A stretch of 60,589 nt of DNA from a bacterium. Its GTDB lineage: Bacteria; JAHJDO01. The stretch covers positions 1-60,589 of the forward strand of contig JAHJDO010000119.1 of NCBI GenBank assembly GCA_018812485.1. Reading direction: 5' to 3'. The position numbers were made by a program, and so were the translations under genes. Positions 1 to 7,847 of the stretch are shown here, one piece after another (the first letter of the stretch is position 1; every line of letters starts with the position of its first letter). The notes below the pieces were generated by a model that saw nothing but the letters and a program-made list of their open reading frames with translations, was not told where the DNA came from and ran no database searches.

Positions 1-419
1 ACTGTAGCTGCTTTTCTGTGCTCACTTTTCCTCTCTCCCTGCTGTGTCCAATAATAGGTATAACAATACGGCTTTCTATCTCCCTCCTGCGCTACCATCA
101 GATAATCCATGCCCTCGCCTTCTCTTCCTGTCTTCGGGTTATTGTCCCTGTCGAGATACATGCGCACCATACCGTATGAAGGACAGTCCTTCTCAAAGAC
201 AATTTTGAACAGGTAATTGTCGTCTCTTATGTTTGCTATCCGGATGGAACTCACATGACTTGACGGAGAAGAATATACCTCATGGAGATTATTCAAGTCT
301 TCCGCTGATACGCCAAGTAAATTCATCTCTTCACTGATTAGTTCCGATGATTCTGCTCGTCCAATACTCAAGAAGATTACAATGACTGTAATCAGAGCGC
401 CTATTATATACTTGTACAT
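1..419 (-). CDS. Secreted protein of unknown function, C-terminus outside window
   Basis: The start codon lies at 419 behind a clear AGGAGGTGAAG ribosome site, and the frame stays open to the left edge, so only the first ~139 residues are visible. Residues 1-23 form a signal peptide (MYKYIIGALITVIVIFLSIG, then R-A-E). The mature part has no family that I recognise. A D-R-D-N-N-P-K-T-G loop followed by G-E-G-M-D resembles an acidic metal-binding turn of the kind seen in secreted carbohydrate-associated proteins, but that is inference. It follows the LamG gene by 22 bases, so the two are probably co-transcribed and act outside the cytoplasm. Confidence 0.6.
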   Translation of the reverse strand, partial: MYKYIIGALITVIVIFLSIGRAESSELISEEMNLLGVSAEDLNNLHEVYSSPSSHVSSIRIANIRDDNYLFKIVFEKDCPSYGMVRMYLDRDNNPKTGREGEGMDYLMVAQEGDRKPYCYTYYWTQQGERKSEHRKAAT

Positions 420-441
420 TTTATCTTCACCTCCTGATTTT

Positions 442-1158
442 TTATTTTGTTACAGTCGGACCTTCATTATAGCTTTCCTCTACATCCTGCGGACTCAGTT
501 CCTTCTCCCAGATCCTGATCTCATCAATTATTCCGTCAAATAGACCTATCTTCGGCACATGAGTTCCGATGCACAGATATGTGTCAGCCAGTCCCCAGTC
601 AAAGGCATATGTTTTCTTTGAAAGGATACTCTTGCCGTCTACATAGAAATTTTCCGTCGCACCAGGCCTGCCTTTGAAGGGCATTACTGTATAAACGAGA
701 TGGTACCATTTGCCTTCTTTCAGTTTGTAGCCTGTATTACTGTGACGCCATATAAGCACACCATTCCAGAGGCGAAGCAATAATCCACCCTGCCATTTAG
801 CAAGGACAACAGTGAGTCCCTGAAGAGCAGGTTCATACAGCTTTATCCATGCCTCAACACTCAGGACACTTGGCCCTCTTTCACCTGCCCAGTTAATACT
901 TTCAGGGCAAAAACCAGATGCCTGTTTCTCACGCTTAAGCTCTATGCCTTTTTCGCCTGGTGTTTTCACCTGAAAGTAATTCTGCATCTTGAGGCGGCTT
1001 TTCCACTTCCCCTCACTGACAAAGATATCTCCATCTTCAGACGGAGAGTTAAATGTCCATTTCTCAAGCAGATTAGAGGGTTCCCCGACCGCATATGAAA
1101 CATCGGCAACCAACAGTAAAAATAATCCTATTACCAGTCCACCACATCCTAAACGCAT
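442..1158 (-). CDS. Secreted LamG / concanavalin A-like domain protein
   Basis: The ATG at 1158 was chosen because AAGGAGG sits 11 bases upstream; a GTG 12 bases earlier overlaps that site. The 238-residue product starts with a signal peptide (~22 residues, ending V-S-Y-A). The rest is one LamG-like jelly-roll domain: a central V-E-A-W-I-K strand, the W-Y-H-L-V-Y-T strand and the typical C-terminal F-D-G-I-I-D-E-I-R-I-W followed by a helix E-L-S-P-Q-D-V. Such domains bind sugars or protein partners outside the cell. No catalytic domain is attached. It probably works with the downstream secreted protein. Confidence 0.75.
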   Translation of the reverse strand: MRLGCGGLVIGLFLLLVADVSYAVGEPSNLLEKWTFNSPSEDGDIFVSEGKWKSRLKMQNYFQVKTPGEKGIELKREKQASGFCPESINWAGERGPSVLSVEAWIKLYEPALQGLTVVLAKWQGGLLLRLWNGVLIWRHSNTGYKLKEGKWYHLVYTVMPFKGRPGATENFYVDGKSILSKKTYAFDWGLADTYLCIGTHVPKIGLFDGIIDEIRIWEKELSPQDVEESYNEGPTVTK

Positions 1159-1203
1159 GATTCTACTCACCTCCTTTTCCTTATTTAAGTAACAGTTACC
1201 TAT

Positions 1204-1232
1204 AATTTAGCATATGAACAATTTCTTGTCAA
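1204..1232 (-). promoter_or_regulatory. Likely promoter for the LamG / secreted protein pair
   Basis: Reading the minus strand there is TTGACA (1227-1232), a 17-base spacer and TAAATT (1204-1209), about 45 bases before the LamG start. A second TTGACA lies 12 bases further upstream in tandem. Prediction from sequence only. Confidence 0.5.
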
Positions 1233-1279
1233 GTTTTTTGTCAAGCACATTTAGAAATGTTCTATTTTAAGAAAATTAG

Positions 1280-2671
1280 TTATTTCCCTATGCAGAATTT
1301 TGAAAATATTCTATCCAGCACTTCATTATTCACTGTTTCTCCTGTTATTTGGCCAAGAGAGTCCAGAGCATTCTTCAGGTCAAGAGAGACAAACTCTTCG
1401 GTTAATTTTGTTCTTGTCATAGTATGAATAATATGGGCTAAACTCTTTTGCGCATTTAACAGCGATTCTTTATGTCTCATATTAACACATATAGCGGACT
1501 GAGGATTCTTAAACTTAGATAATGCTATATCAAACATCGTGTTCTTGAGCTCATCAATTCCAATTTCCTTCTTTGCGGATATTTTTAAAATTATCCCTTT
1601 AGGAACAAGTTTACGAATATCAGATATTTTTGTTTTAGATGGTAGATCTATTTTATTAAGCAGTACAATAGTATGCCTCCCTTTAACAAGTTCAAACAGT
1701 TTCTTATCATTGGAATTAATCGTGGTGTTTGCGTCTAACATTAAGAGTATAAGGTCAGCTTCTAAGAGTTTTTTCTTGCTTCTGGCAATGCCTATTCTTT
1801 CTACAATATTGCTTACAGGCTGTAAGCCGGCAGTGTCTATTAATATGAAGGAAAGCCCTTGTATATGAATCTGTCCCTCTACTGTGTCCCTTGTAGTCCC
1901 TGGAATCTCTGTTACTATGGCTCTCTCTTCCTCCACAAGTATATTCAAAAGACTGGATTTCCCGACATTTGGTTTGCCAACAATAACAGTCTTTACACCA
2001 TGCCTGAAAATCTCTCCCTGATCAGCAGTATCAATTAAAGATTCAATCTTTTTCTGCATCTTCTTAACTGAAGATAATATTGTACTTCTGCTTATTGAGC
2101 TAACTTCATCCTCAGGGAAATTAAGCAATGCTTCTATACGCGCCAGTAAATCAAGTAATTCCATACGTAATTTTTTTATTTTAACAGATAATTTGCCTGA
2201 TAGCTGCTGCGCTGCTAATTTCAATCCTTTTGACGACATGCTTCTTATCAAGTCTATCACTGACTCAGCTTGTGACAGGTCTATTCTACCGTTTAAAAAC
2301 GCTCTTTTAGTAAATTCACCCGGCTGCGCTGTACGTGCACCGTGTCCTAATGCAAGCTCTAGAATAGATATTAAAATTAAAACCCCGCTATGACAATTAA
2401 TCTCCACAACATCTTCTTTTGTGTATGAATAAGGCGACTTCATTATGGAAACCAGTACTTCATCAAGAACAGTTTTTCCCTTAATAATATATCCAAAATG
2501 AAGCGTATGAGATTTTTGCTTTTCTAGATTTATGTTTTTCTTTGGCTTGAATATTTTTGAGGCAATCTTTATTGCATCCGGTCCGCTTAGCCTTATAATC
2601 CCTATTCCACCCTCGCCAAGCGGAGTTGATATTGCTGCTATTGTGTCTGTGGTTATAATTCGGGACGGCAT
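1280..2671 (-). CDS. mnmE: tRNA uridine-5-carboxymethylaminomethyl modification GTPase MnmE
   Basis: 463 residues, the usual length. MnmE works with MnmG to place carboxymethylaminomethyl on wobble U34 of tRNAs. The N-terminal tetrahydrofolate-binding domain opens with D-T-I-A-A-I-S-T and contains G-E-F-T-K-R-A-F-L-N-G (~125). The inserted G domain has the P-loop G-K-P-N-V-G-K-S-S (~232), the switch G-T-T-R-D-T, D-T-A-G and N-K-I-D. The protein ends in C-I-G-K, the conserved C-terminal motif that carries the catalytic cysteine. The start ATG overlaps the yidC stop (TAATG), so it is the last gene of the rpmH operon. Confidence 0.97.
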   Translation of the reverse strand: MPSRIITTDTIAAISTPLGEGGIGIIRLSGPDAIKIASKIFKPKKNINLEKQKSHTLHFGYIIKGKTVLDEVLVSIMKSPYSYTKEDVVEINCHSGVLILISILELALGHGARTAQPGEFTKRAFLNGRIDLSQAESVIDLIRSMSSKGLKLAAQQLSGKLSVKIKKLRMELLDLLARIEALLNFPEDEVSSISRSTILSSVKKMQKKIESLIDTADQGEIFRHGVKTVIVGKPNVGKSSLLNILVEEERAIVTEIPGTTRDTVEGQIHIQGLSFILIDTAGLQPVSNIVERIGIARSKKKLLEADLILLMLDANTTINSNDKKLFELVKGRHTIVLLNKIDLPSKTKISDIRKLVPKGIILKISAKKEIGIDELKNTMFDIALSKFKNPQSAICVNMRHKESLLNAQKSLAHIIHTMTRTKLTEEFVSLDLKNALDSLGQITGETVNNEVLDRIFSKFCIGK

Positions 2672-4509
2672 TATTTATGTTTCTTGCGGATCCAGATTTG
2701 CTGACCAATACTGAGGATATTGTTGGTTAACCAATACAGGACTAATCCAGAAGAAAAATTATAAAAAATGAACAGCATAAACACGGGCATAAAAAGCATC
2801 ATCTTTGCCTGTTTTGGGTCCGCAGACTGGGCAGTAAATTTTTGCTGAAGAATTGTTGTTATACTCATTAAAATAGGAAGAATATTTAAAGGATATACTC
2901 CCGGTTTATCTATTAATGCTCCTAAGTAGAATACTGTGTCAGGTAAAGATAGGTCTGTAATCCATCCGGGAATAAAACAGGTTCCTTTTAACTCTATGGC
3001 ATTTCTTAAAGTTGTAAAAAGCGCGAAGAAAAGAGGCATTTGTAACATCATTGGCAAACACCCGCCAAGCGGATTGACCTTGTTTTTTTTGTATAGTGCC
3101 ATCGTCTCTTTATTTATTTTTTGGGCATTGTCCTTATACTTATTCTTCAGCGCACTGATTTGCGGTTGAAGTTCCTGCATGGCTCTCATTGACTTATGGC
3201 TTTTTATTGTGAGCGGAAACAGAACTATACTCATCAGAATTGTTAATAAAATAATTGCCACTCCATAGTTCCCGGTAATTTTGTGTAAGAACTTTAGAAT
3301 ATGAACGATTCTGAAAAGATTTCCAAAAAAACCAAAGTCAGCAAGCGCTTCTAAATTAACTTCTTGTTTTGCCAGCCTATCCACATTCTTCGGACCTAAA
3401 TAGCAGTTAATACTGTAAGAAAAACTTTGATTAGGCCTAATATCTGGAATAACTGTTTCCACACAGTTTTGTAATATATTTAATTTGCTTTTCTTAATAA
3501 CAACTTTTGATGCGGGTTCTACTGGAATTAGAGCATTCAAGAAGTATTTTGTAGATAATGCAGTCCACCATATTTTGCCAATATACGACTGTGTTAAATC
3601 TTTGTCTTTCTCTCCGCGGCCAAACGGCTTTTTTATCACCTTATCATTTATATAAGATACAGATTGTAATTCGACTCCTCCTCCCCTACCAGAACTTTGT
3701 TCCTCCATTAGCCTGAGACCTGTGCCGGTACTAATTAAAAAACCAGTTTGTTCAATATTCTTATCTGTATTATTTATCAATTCTAGAGTGATACCAATAA
3801 GATAACTATCATTTCTAAATAGAATCTTTTTAATTATAGTCGAGCCATCTTTCATATGAGAAACAAATCCAACATAGCCTTCTGGCTCTTTTCCAGAAAG
3901 CAAAAGCCCATTACTATCACATTGAAAATTATTAATAACAGACACTTCTCCTTTTACCTGAAAATACGTCTGGAGAGGATAGGTTTGAGTATAATAATTT
4001 GCAAATGATACAAGTTCAATATCTTGCGGTACCTTTAGCTTGTCCTGCCTTTTTTCTGATATTAATCCATTAATATACTCTATCTCCTCTTTTTGATATA
4101 AAAGGCGCTCCTTCTGCTCTTCTGAGGCAGCTTTGGCAAGTTGCCCGGAGAGTTGTTCTATTCTTTGATTATTCAGCGCAATTGCATTTGGTTTTACTTC
4201 AGCTTCCTTATATTCCTTTATCTTATAACTTTTAATTGTCCCGGAAGAGCCTCCTAAAACAATTTTTACTAAATCTGTTTCAACAATGACTTCTTTCTCC
4301 TTGACTAAAGGCTTTTTTTCTTCCTCTTTATACACATATTCTTCCTGCTTTTCCTTTCCAACTCTAACTGGAACAGTTCTAACTGGGACAGCTCGAGAAG
4401 AGATATTCTCTTCAACAGGTTTCTTTGGCAATTTGGAACTATAATAATGGTTAAATATCAGAAATACTGAAAGAGACAATACAACCGCCATTAATGTTCT
4501 TCTGTCCAT
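2671..4509 (-). CDS. yidC: Membrane protein insertase YidC
   Basis: About 612 residues. The ATG at 4509 is preferred over a GTG six bases upstream because AGGAG lies 7 bases before it. An N-terminal transmembrane anchor (M-A-V-V-L-S-L-S-V-F-L-I-F) is followed by a Lys/Glu-rich linker, a large periplasmic P1 domain (~80-385) and a C-terminal insertase core with five membrane segments. The core includes the amphipathic K-S-H-K-S-M-R-A-M-Q region and N-P-L-G-G-C-L-P-M. The big periplasmic domain is typical of Gram-negative YidC rather than Gram-positive SpoIIIJ. It inserts inner-membrane proteins alone or with SecYEG. Adjacent yidD, rnpA and rpmH give the conserved order. Confidence 0.96.
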   Translation of the reverse strand: MDRRTLMAVVLSLSVFLIFNHYYSSKLPKKPVEENISSRAVPVRTVPVRVGKEKQEEYVYKEEEKKPLVKEKEVIVETDLVKIVLGGSSGTIKSYKIKEYKEAEVKPNAIALNNQRIEQLSGQLAKAASEEQKERLLYQKEEIEYINGLISEKRQDKLKVPQDIELVSFANYYTQTYPLQTYFQVKGEVSVINNFQCDSNGLLLSGKEPEGYVGFVSHMKDGSTIIKKILFRNDSYLIGITLELINNTDKNIEQTGFLISTGTGLRLMEEQSSGRGGGVELQSVSYINDKVIKKPFGRGEKDKDLTQSYIGKIWWTALSTKYFLNALIPVEPASKVVIKKSKLNILQNCVETVIPDIRPNQSFSYSINCYLGPKNVDRLAKQEVNLEALADFGFFGNLFRIVHILKFLHKITGNYGVAIILLTILMSIVLFPLTIKSHKSMRAMQELQPQISALKNKYKDNAQKINKETMALYKKNKVNPLGGCLPMMLQMPLFFALFTTLRNAIELKGTCFIPGWITDLSLPDTVFYLGALIDKPGVYPLNILPILMSITTILQQKFTAQSADPKQAKMMLFMPVFMLFIFYNFSSGLVLYWLTNNILSIGQQIWIRKKHK

Positions 4510-4517
4510 AAACACTC

Positions 4518-4760
4518 CTATACTAGTGGATCATGCCCGCCTGCATGAAAAGGATGACATTTAACCAAACGAAGAAAACCTAACACACATCCCTTAAAAA
4601 ATCCATATTTTAATACGGCAAGTTTTGTATATTCTGAACATGTTGGGAAAAATCTGCATGTAGACTGCTTCATAGGTGAAATATAGTTTTGGTAAAATCG
4701 TATAATAAAAACAGCTACTTTATTTAATATGTTCATTGCTTTGTTCATTAAGCCTGCCAT
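4518..4760 (-). CDS. yidD: Membrane protein insertion efficiency factor YidD
   Basis: 80 residues with the full family signature: Y-Q-N-Y-I-S-P (~25), C-R-F-F-P-T-C-S-E-Y (~36-45), then the amphipathic helix and C-H-P-F-H-A-G-G-H-D-P-L near the C-terminus. YidD aids YidC-dependent insertion at the inner membrane. The start at 4760 has AAAGG just upstream and overlaps the rnpA end by 13 bases. An internal ATG at 4748 that overlaps the rnpA stop is the alternative. It lies between rnpA and yidC, as in most bacteria. Confidence 0.95.
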   Translation of the reverse strand: MAGLMNKAMNILNKVAVFIIRFYQNYISPMKQSTCRFFPTCSEYTKLAVLKYGFFKGCVLGFLRLVKCHPFHAGGHDPLV

Positions 4761-5110
4761 ATTTTTGCCTTTTTATACAGATTAAAGGCATTTATTTCAA
4801 CATCATTATATTTGTACGTACTAGAGGAGAGAAACACTTCGAAAACGAGATCAATCCCTTTAACTATGTTGTGTTTATTCAATCTGAAGAACTCCCTTAC
4901 TAATCTTTTAGCCCTGTTTCTTTGTACAGCTCTGCCTTTGAAGGCTTTTGGCACTCGCACAACAATTCCCAACCTGGTTCTTGATGCATCATTTGTTCTT
5001 ATATAAAGATTAGCAAATGCTCCACAATGCCTTTTACCATTTGTGAACACAAGCTTGATCTGATTATATTTCTTAAGCTTTTCGTCTCTTGAAAAAGAAA
5101 AAATTTTCAC
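4748..5110 (-). CDS. rnpA: Ribonuclease P protein component RnpA
   Basis: 120 residues starting with GTG. It is the protein subunit that helps the catalytic RNA remove 5' leaders from pre-tRNAs. The signature R-N-R-A-K-R-L-V-R-E-F-F-R (~70-82) is present, as is the central cleft strand Y-I-R-T-N and V-R-V-P-K-A. It begins 19 bases after the rpmH stop. The RNA subunit gene (rnpB) is not in this window. Confidence 0.95.
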   Translation of the reverse strand: MKIFSFSRDEKLKKYNQIKLVFTNGKRHCGAFANLYIRTNDASRTRLGIVVRVPKAFKGRAVQRNRAKRLVREFFRLNKHNIVKGIDLVFEVFLSSSTYKYNDVEINAFNLYKKAKIWQA

Positions 5111-5129
5111 AGGCAGGAAGTATCCTACT

Positions 5130-5267
5130 TTATACAGTCAATCTTGCTCTACCTTTACGTCTTCTTCTTTTGAGAACCAATCTTCCATTTTTAGTAGAAT
5201 TTCTCTTACGAAAACCTAGTGCCCTATTTCTACTTAAATTAGACGGCTGATACGTTCTTTTAGACAT
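5130..5267 (-). CDS. rpmH: 50S ribosomal protein L34
   Basis: A 45-residue gene. It starts [10 protein letters not shown], continues with R-A-L-G-F-R-K-R and ends [18 protein letters not shown], the diagnostic L34 sequence. It is the first gene of the rpmH-rnpA-yidD-yidC-mnmE operon and lies about 42 bases downstream of the predicted transcription start. In many bacteria dnaA and oriC lie next to rpmH; here the upstream neighbour is queH. Confidence 0.97.
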   Translation of the reverse strand: MSKRTYQPSNLSRNRALGFRKRNSTKNGRLVLKRRRRKGRARLTV

Positions 5268-5315
5268 AATAATTTATACTTTCATAAATGCTTATCATTT
5301 TAAAAATGAATCCTG

Positions 5316-5344
5316 ATTATACAGAACGCCCTCTAACCTGTCAA
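5316..5344 (-). promoter_or_regulatory. Consensus sigma70-type promoter of the rpmH operon
   Basis: Minus strand TTGACA (5339-5344), exactly 17 bases, TATAAT (5316-5321): a 12/12 match to the housekeeping consensus. The -35 box overlaps the queH stop codon. Predicted start of transcription is near 5309. Confidence 0.85.
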
Positions 5345-5874
5345 GCAGAACGCTGGTACCGTTCTTTCTCGCTATATATACAGCCGCAATACTGCTGACG
5401 GTAAAGGCCTGCATCCTTGGAAAGAGATATGCTTTCTTTATATCCCTCTCTAAAATCCTTATAGAAAAAACTAATGCCAAACTCAGCTGCAACTGATTCA
5501 CCAATGCTTTTAATTAAGTCGTGGTTTTGGTAGGGGCTTATGAGCATTGTTGTAGAAAAGGCATCAAATTTTCCTGATTTTGCAGTTTTCGCTGTCTCAG
5601 CTAATCTGATCCTATAACATATTAAGCATCTATTGTTTTCCCTAAATATAACCTGCCTCAGGAATTCTTCAATAGCATAGTCATCTTTTATAATCAGCTT
5701 TATCCCTTTTTCTTCAGTGTAATCTTTGAGGCAATTCAATCTCTTAGCATACTCTGTAAATGGATGAATATTCGGATTGTAAGAAAATGCCGATACCTGC
5801 ATTCCCTGTTCTGAAAGTATTTTATATGGATACGTCAAACAAGGCGCACAACAGGTATGCAAGAGTAGTTTCAT
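5341..5874 (-). CDS. queH: Epoxyqueuosine reductase QueH
   Basis: I place the start at 5874 (M-K-L-L-L-H-T-C-C-A-P-C), giving 177 residues, because QueH proteins begin just before this CC motif. The 25 codons upstream overlap the promoter. QueH (formerly DUF208) is the cobalamin-independent enzyme that reduces epoxyqueuosine to queuosine in tRNA. Cysteines expected to bind the Fe-S cluster and metal are visible: H-T-C-C-A-P-C, C-L-I-C-Y-R (~98) and Q-Q-Y-C-G-C-I-Y-S near the C-terminus. It stands alone upstream of the rpmH promoter. Confidence 0.93.
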   Translation of the reverse strand: MKLLLHTCCAPCLTYPYKILSEQGMQVSAFSYNPNIHPFTEYAKRLNCLKDYTEEKGIKLIIKDDYAIEEFLRQVIFRENNRCLICYRIRLAETAKTAKSGKFDAFSTTMLISPYQNHDLIKSIGESVAAEFGISFFYKDFREGYKESISLSKDAGLYRQQYCGCIYSEKERYQRSA

Positions 5875-5881
5875 AATATCT

Positions 5882-5909
5882 ATTGTAACAAGAAATACAT
5901 GCCTGTCAA
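5882..5909 (-). promoter_or_regulatory. queH promoter, predicted to give a leaderless mRNA
   Basis: Minus strand TTGACA (5904-5909), a 16-base spacer and TACAAT (5882-5887). Only 7 bases separate the -10 box from the queH ATG, and no Shine-Dalgarno sequence is visible, so transcription would begin at or next to the start codon. Confidence 0.6.
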
Positions 5910-5973
5910 TGCTCACATTTTGCTTGACAAAGAATAGCAACATGCTCACACTTCTTAAAGATAAGAGGAGAGT

Positions 5974-6678
5974 ATGGATATGTCTGAAATTTTTAAGATT
6001 TTTACGAGCTTTGGCGCAGGGCTTCTATCTTTCTTCTCACCCTGTATATTGCCTCTTATTCCTGTATATATCTGTTTTATTACTGGTCTCTCAAGTGAAG
6101 AATTGGGTGATTCAAATAACAAAGACTTCAAAAAAAGAAAACTAATTCTAACAGAAACCATTTTATTTGTTCTTGGTTTTTCATTGATTTTTGTTCTTAT
6201 GGGTGCTTCAGCCAGCCTTTTGGGCACATATCTTTTTTCTAAACAGAAAATCATAAGAATTATTGGAGGTATAGTAGTTATTCTATTTGGACTGCATATC
6301 AGCGGACTGTTTAATATAAAGTTCTTGCAGTATGAAAAAAAACTGCATCTTAACAGCAAGCCTGTAAACAAGTTCGGCTCTTTTTTAGTAGGCGCAGCTT
6401 TTGGTATTGGCTGGACACCATGTGTTGGTCCTATATTAGGCAGTATTCTTATGCTTGCAGCTAATGATGCTACTTTAAGTAAAGGCATTCTGCTATTGAG
6501 CTTTTATTCTCTGGGATTGGGCTTGCCATTCCTTTTACTCAGTATAGGGATAGGAAAGACACTGATTCTATTATCCAGGATAAAGAGACATTTCAGACTA
6601 ATTTCAAGCATAAGCGGTGTATTGCTTAGTGCTATTGGAATATGGATTATAGTTGGGGCACTCAGCAATAATTATTAA
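5974..6678 (+). CDS. ccdA: Cytochrome c biogenesis / thiol-disulfide transporter CcdA
   Basis: 234 residues with six predicted membrane segments. CcdA moves reducing equivalents from cytoplasmic thioredoxin to periplasmic thiol proteins. The two redox cysteines are in the expected settings: F-F-S-P-C-I-L-P (~23) in the first helix and G-W-T-P-C-V-G-P (~149) in the fourth. A GAGGAG ribosome site precedes the ATG; a second ATG two codons later is possible. The thioredoxin-like gene 28 bases downstream is its likely partner. It is divergent from queH. Confidence 0.92.
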   Translation: MDMSEIFKIFTSFGAGLLSFFSPCILPLIPVYICFITGLSSEELGDSNNKDFKKRKLILTETILFVLGFSLIFVLMGASASLLGTYLFSKQKIIRIIGGIVVILFGLHISGLFNIKFLQYEKKLHLNSKPVNKFGSFLVGAAFGIGWTPCVGPILGSILMLAANDATLSKGILLLSFYSLGLGLPFLLLSIGIGKTLILLSRIKRHFRLISSISGVLLSAIGIWIIVGALSNNY

Positions 6679-6706
6679 TTTTAATTTTTAATAAGGAGGA
6701 AGAAAA

Positions 6707-7174
6707 ATGCAAAAAAAGACAATTAGTATTTTAATCACAGCCTCATTAACAATTTTTTCGTTTTTAGTAATAAACACAAGTGCTCAAACTCTATTATGGA
6801 TCCATGATTATGACCAGGCATTAAAAGACGCTAAAAAATATAGCAGGCCAATTCTAATCAATTTTACAGGTTCAGACTGGTGCGGTTGGTGTATTAGATT
6901 AAAAGAAGAAGTATTCAGCAAACCTGCATTTAAAAATTATGCCAGCAACAACCTGATATTACTTGAATTAGACTTTCCCAGAAGAAAACCTCAACCACCA
7001 AAGATTAAAAAGCAGAATAACGACTTAGCGAAAAAATATAAAATAAGAGGATATCCCACTATAATATTAATTGACCACAAGGGTAACGTAATTGCAAGAA
7101 CAGGTTATAGAAGAGGAGGCCCTGATAAATACATTGAACACTTAAAAGAATTAATATCACAAAAACCTAATTAA
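6707..7174 (+). CDS. Exported thioredoxin-like protein (thioredoxin_7 type)
   Basis: 155 residues behind a strong AAGGAGG site. Residues 1-26 are a signal peptide ending N-T-S-A-Q. The thioredoxin fold carries the active site S-D-W-C-G-W-C (~59-65) and a cis-Pro strand I-R-G-Y-P-T-I (~115). It is probably kept reduced by the CcdA encoded just upstream and acts on periplasmic proteins, such as apocytochromes or misoxidised cysteines. The substrate cannot be read from sequence. Confidence 0.88.
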   Translation: MQKKTISILITASLTIFSFLVINTSAQTLLWIHDYDQALKDAKKYSRPILINFTGSDWCGWCIRLKEEVFSKPAFKNYASNNLILLELDFPRRKPQPPKIKKQNNDLAKKYKIRGYPTIILIDHKGNVIARTGYRRGGPDKYIEHLKELISQKPN

Positions 7175-7202
7175 GAACGATAATTTTTATATAACGTCGT
7201 TA

Positions 7203-7847
7203 CTAGCATATTATATCTTTTAGTTTGATTATATTATCTATAATAAAATCCGGTTCTGCTCTAATTATATCCTCTTTTTTGCTTACTCCATAAGTAACAG
7301 CGCAGGTGAGTATACCTGCATTTTTACCGGCTAATATATCTATATCCATATCACCGACCATTATAGATTTTTCCTCATTTATATGAAATCCCTGCATTGT
7401 TTTACATAAGTGGAATGGAGAAGGTTTTATGTACTCAACTTCATCTCCTCCTATGATATTCTCAAAATAATCATATATTGCCAACGACTTTAAATTAGAT
7501 ACAACTTCTTCATGATTTTTATTGCTTACAACAGCCTTTTTCTTATCTTTAAAATATTCAAGAACTTCTTTTACATTCGGATATAGAATGGAGTTATCCA
7601 TAGAATGTTTTTTGTAGTATTCTCCAAACACAGAAACAGCTTCTTTTAGAAAATTTTGTCTATCTCCCAGTAACCTTTTTACTAAATGTTCTCTCCCTTC
7701 TCCGACATAAGAAGTTATCTCTTGGACGCTTTTTTTCATAAGCCCAAAATTCTCTAAAGTAAAATTGCCGGCATTGGCTATATCTTTCATTGAATCAACC
7801 AGCGTGCCGTCCAAATCAAACATAATAAGCTCTATATTCTTTTTCAT
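7203..7847 (-). CDS. HAD-family phosphatase, phosphoglycolate phosphatase-like
   Basis: 214 residues. HAD motif I is D-L-D-G-T-L (~10), motif II is V-V-S-N-K-N (~109), and motif III/IV contains the Lys of I-K-P-S-P-F and G-D-M-D-I-D. The helical cap after D-S-M-K-D matches the Gph/PPase subgroup, so a small phosphorylated metabolite is the likely substrate. Its ATG overlaps the stop of the helicase gene upstream (ATGA), so translation is coupled. Confidence 0.85.
   Translation of the reverse strand: MKKNIELIMFDLDGTLVDSMKDIANAGNFTLENFGLMKKSVQEITSYVGEGREHLVKRLLGDRQNFLKEAVSVFGEYYKKHSMDNSILYPNVKEVLEYFKDKKKAVVSNKNHEEVVSNLKSLAIYDYFENIIGGDEVEYIKPSPFHLCKTMQGFHINEEKSIMVGDMDIDILAGKNAGILTCAVTYGVSKKEDIIRAEPDFIIDNIIKLKDIIC

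Noticed and set aside
5130-5960. Replication origin expected near rpmH
   Set aside because: No dnaA gene and no cluster of DnaA boxes near rpmH; queH occupies that place.
5955-6488. 177-codon minus frame opposite ccdA
   Set aside because: Antisense to CcdA with its redox motifs; no ribosome site and shadow-type composition.
7175-7202. Terminator between the convergent thioredoxin and HAD genes
   Set aside because: The AACGAT/CGTT pairing is too short and lacks a good U run.
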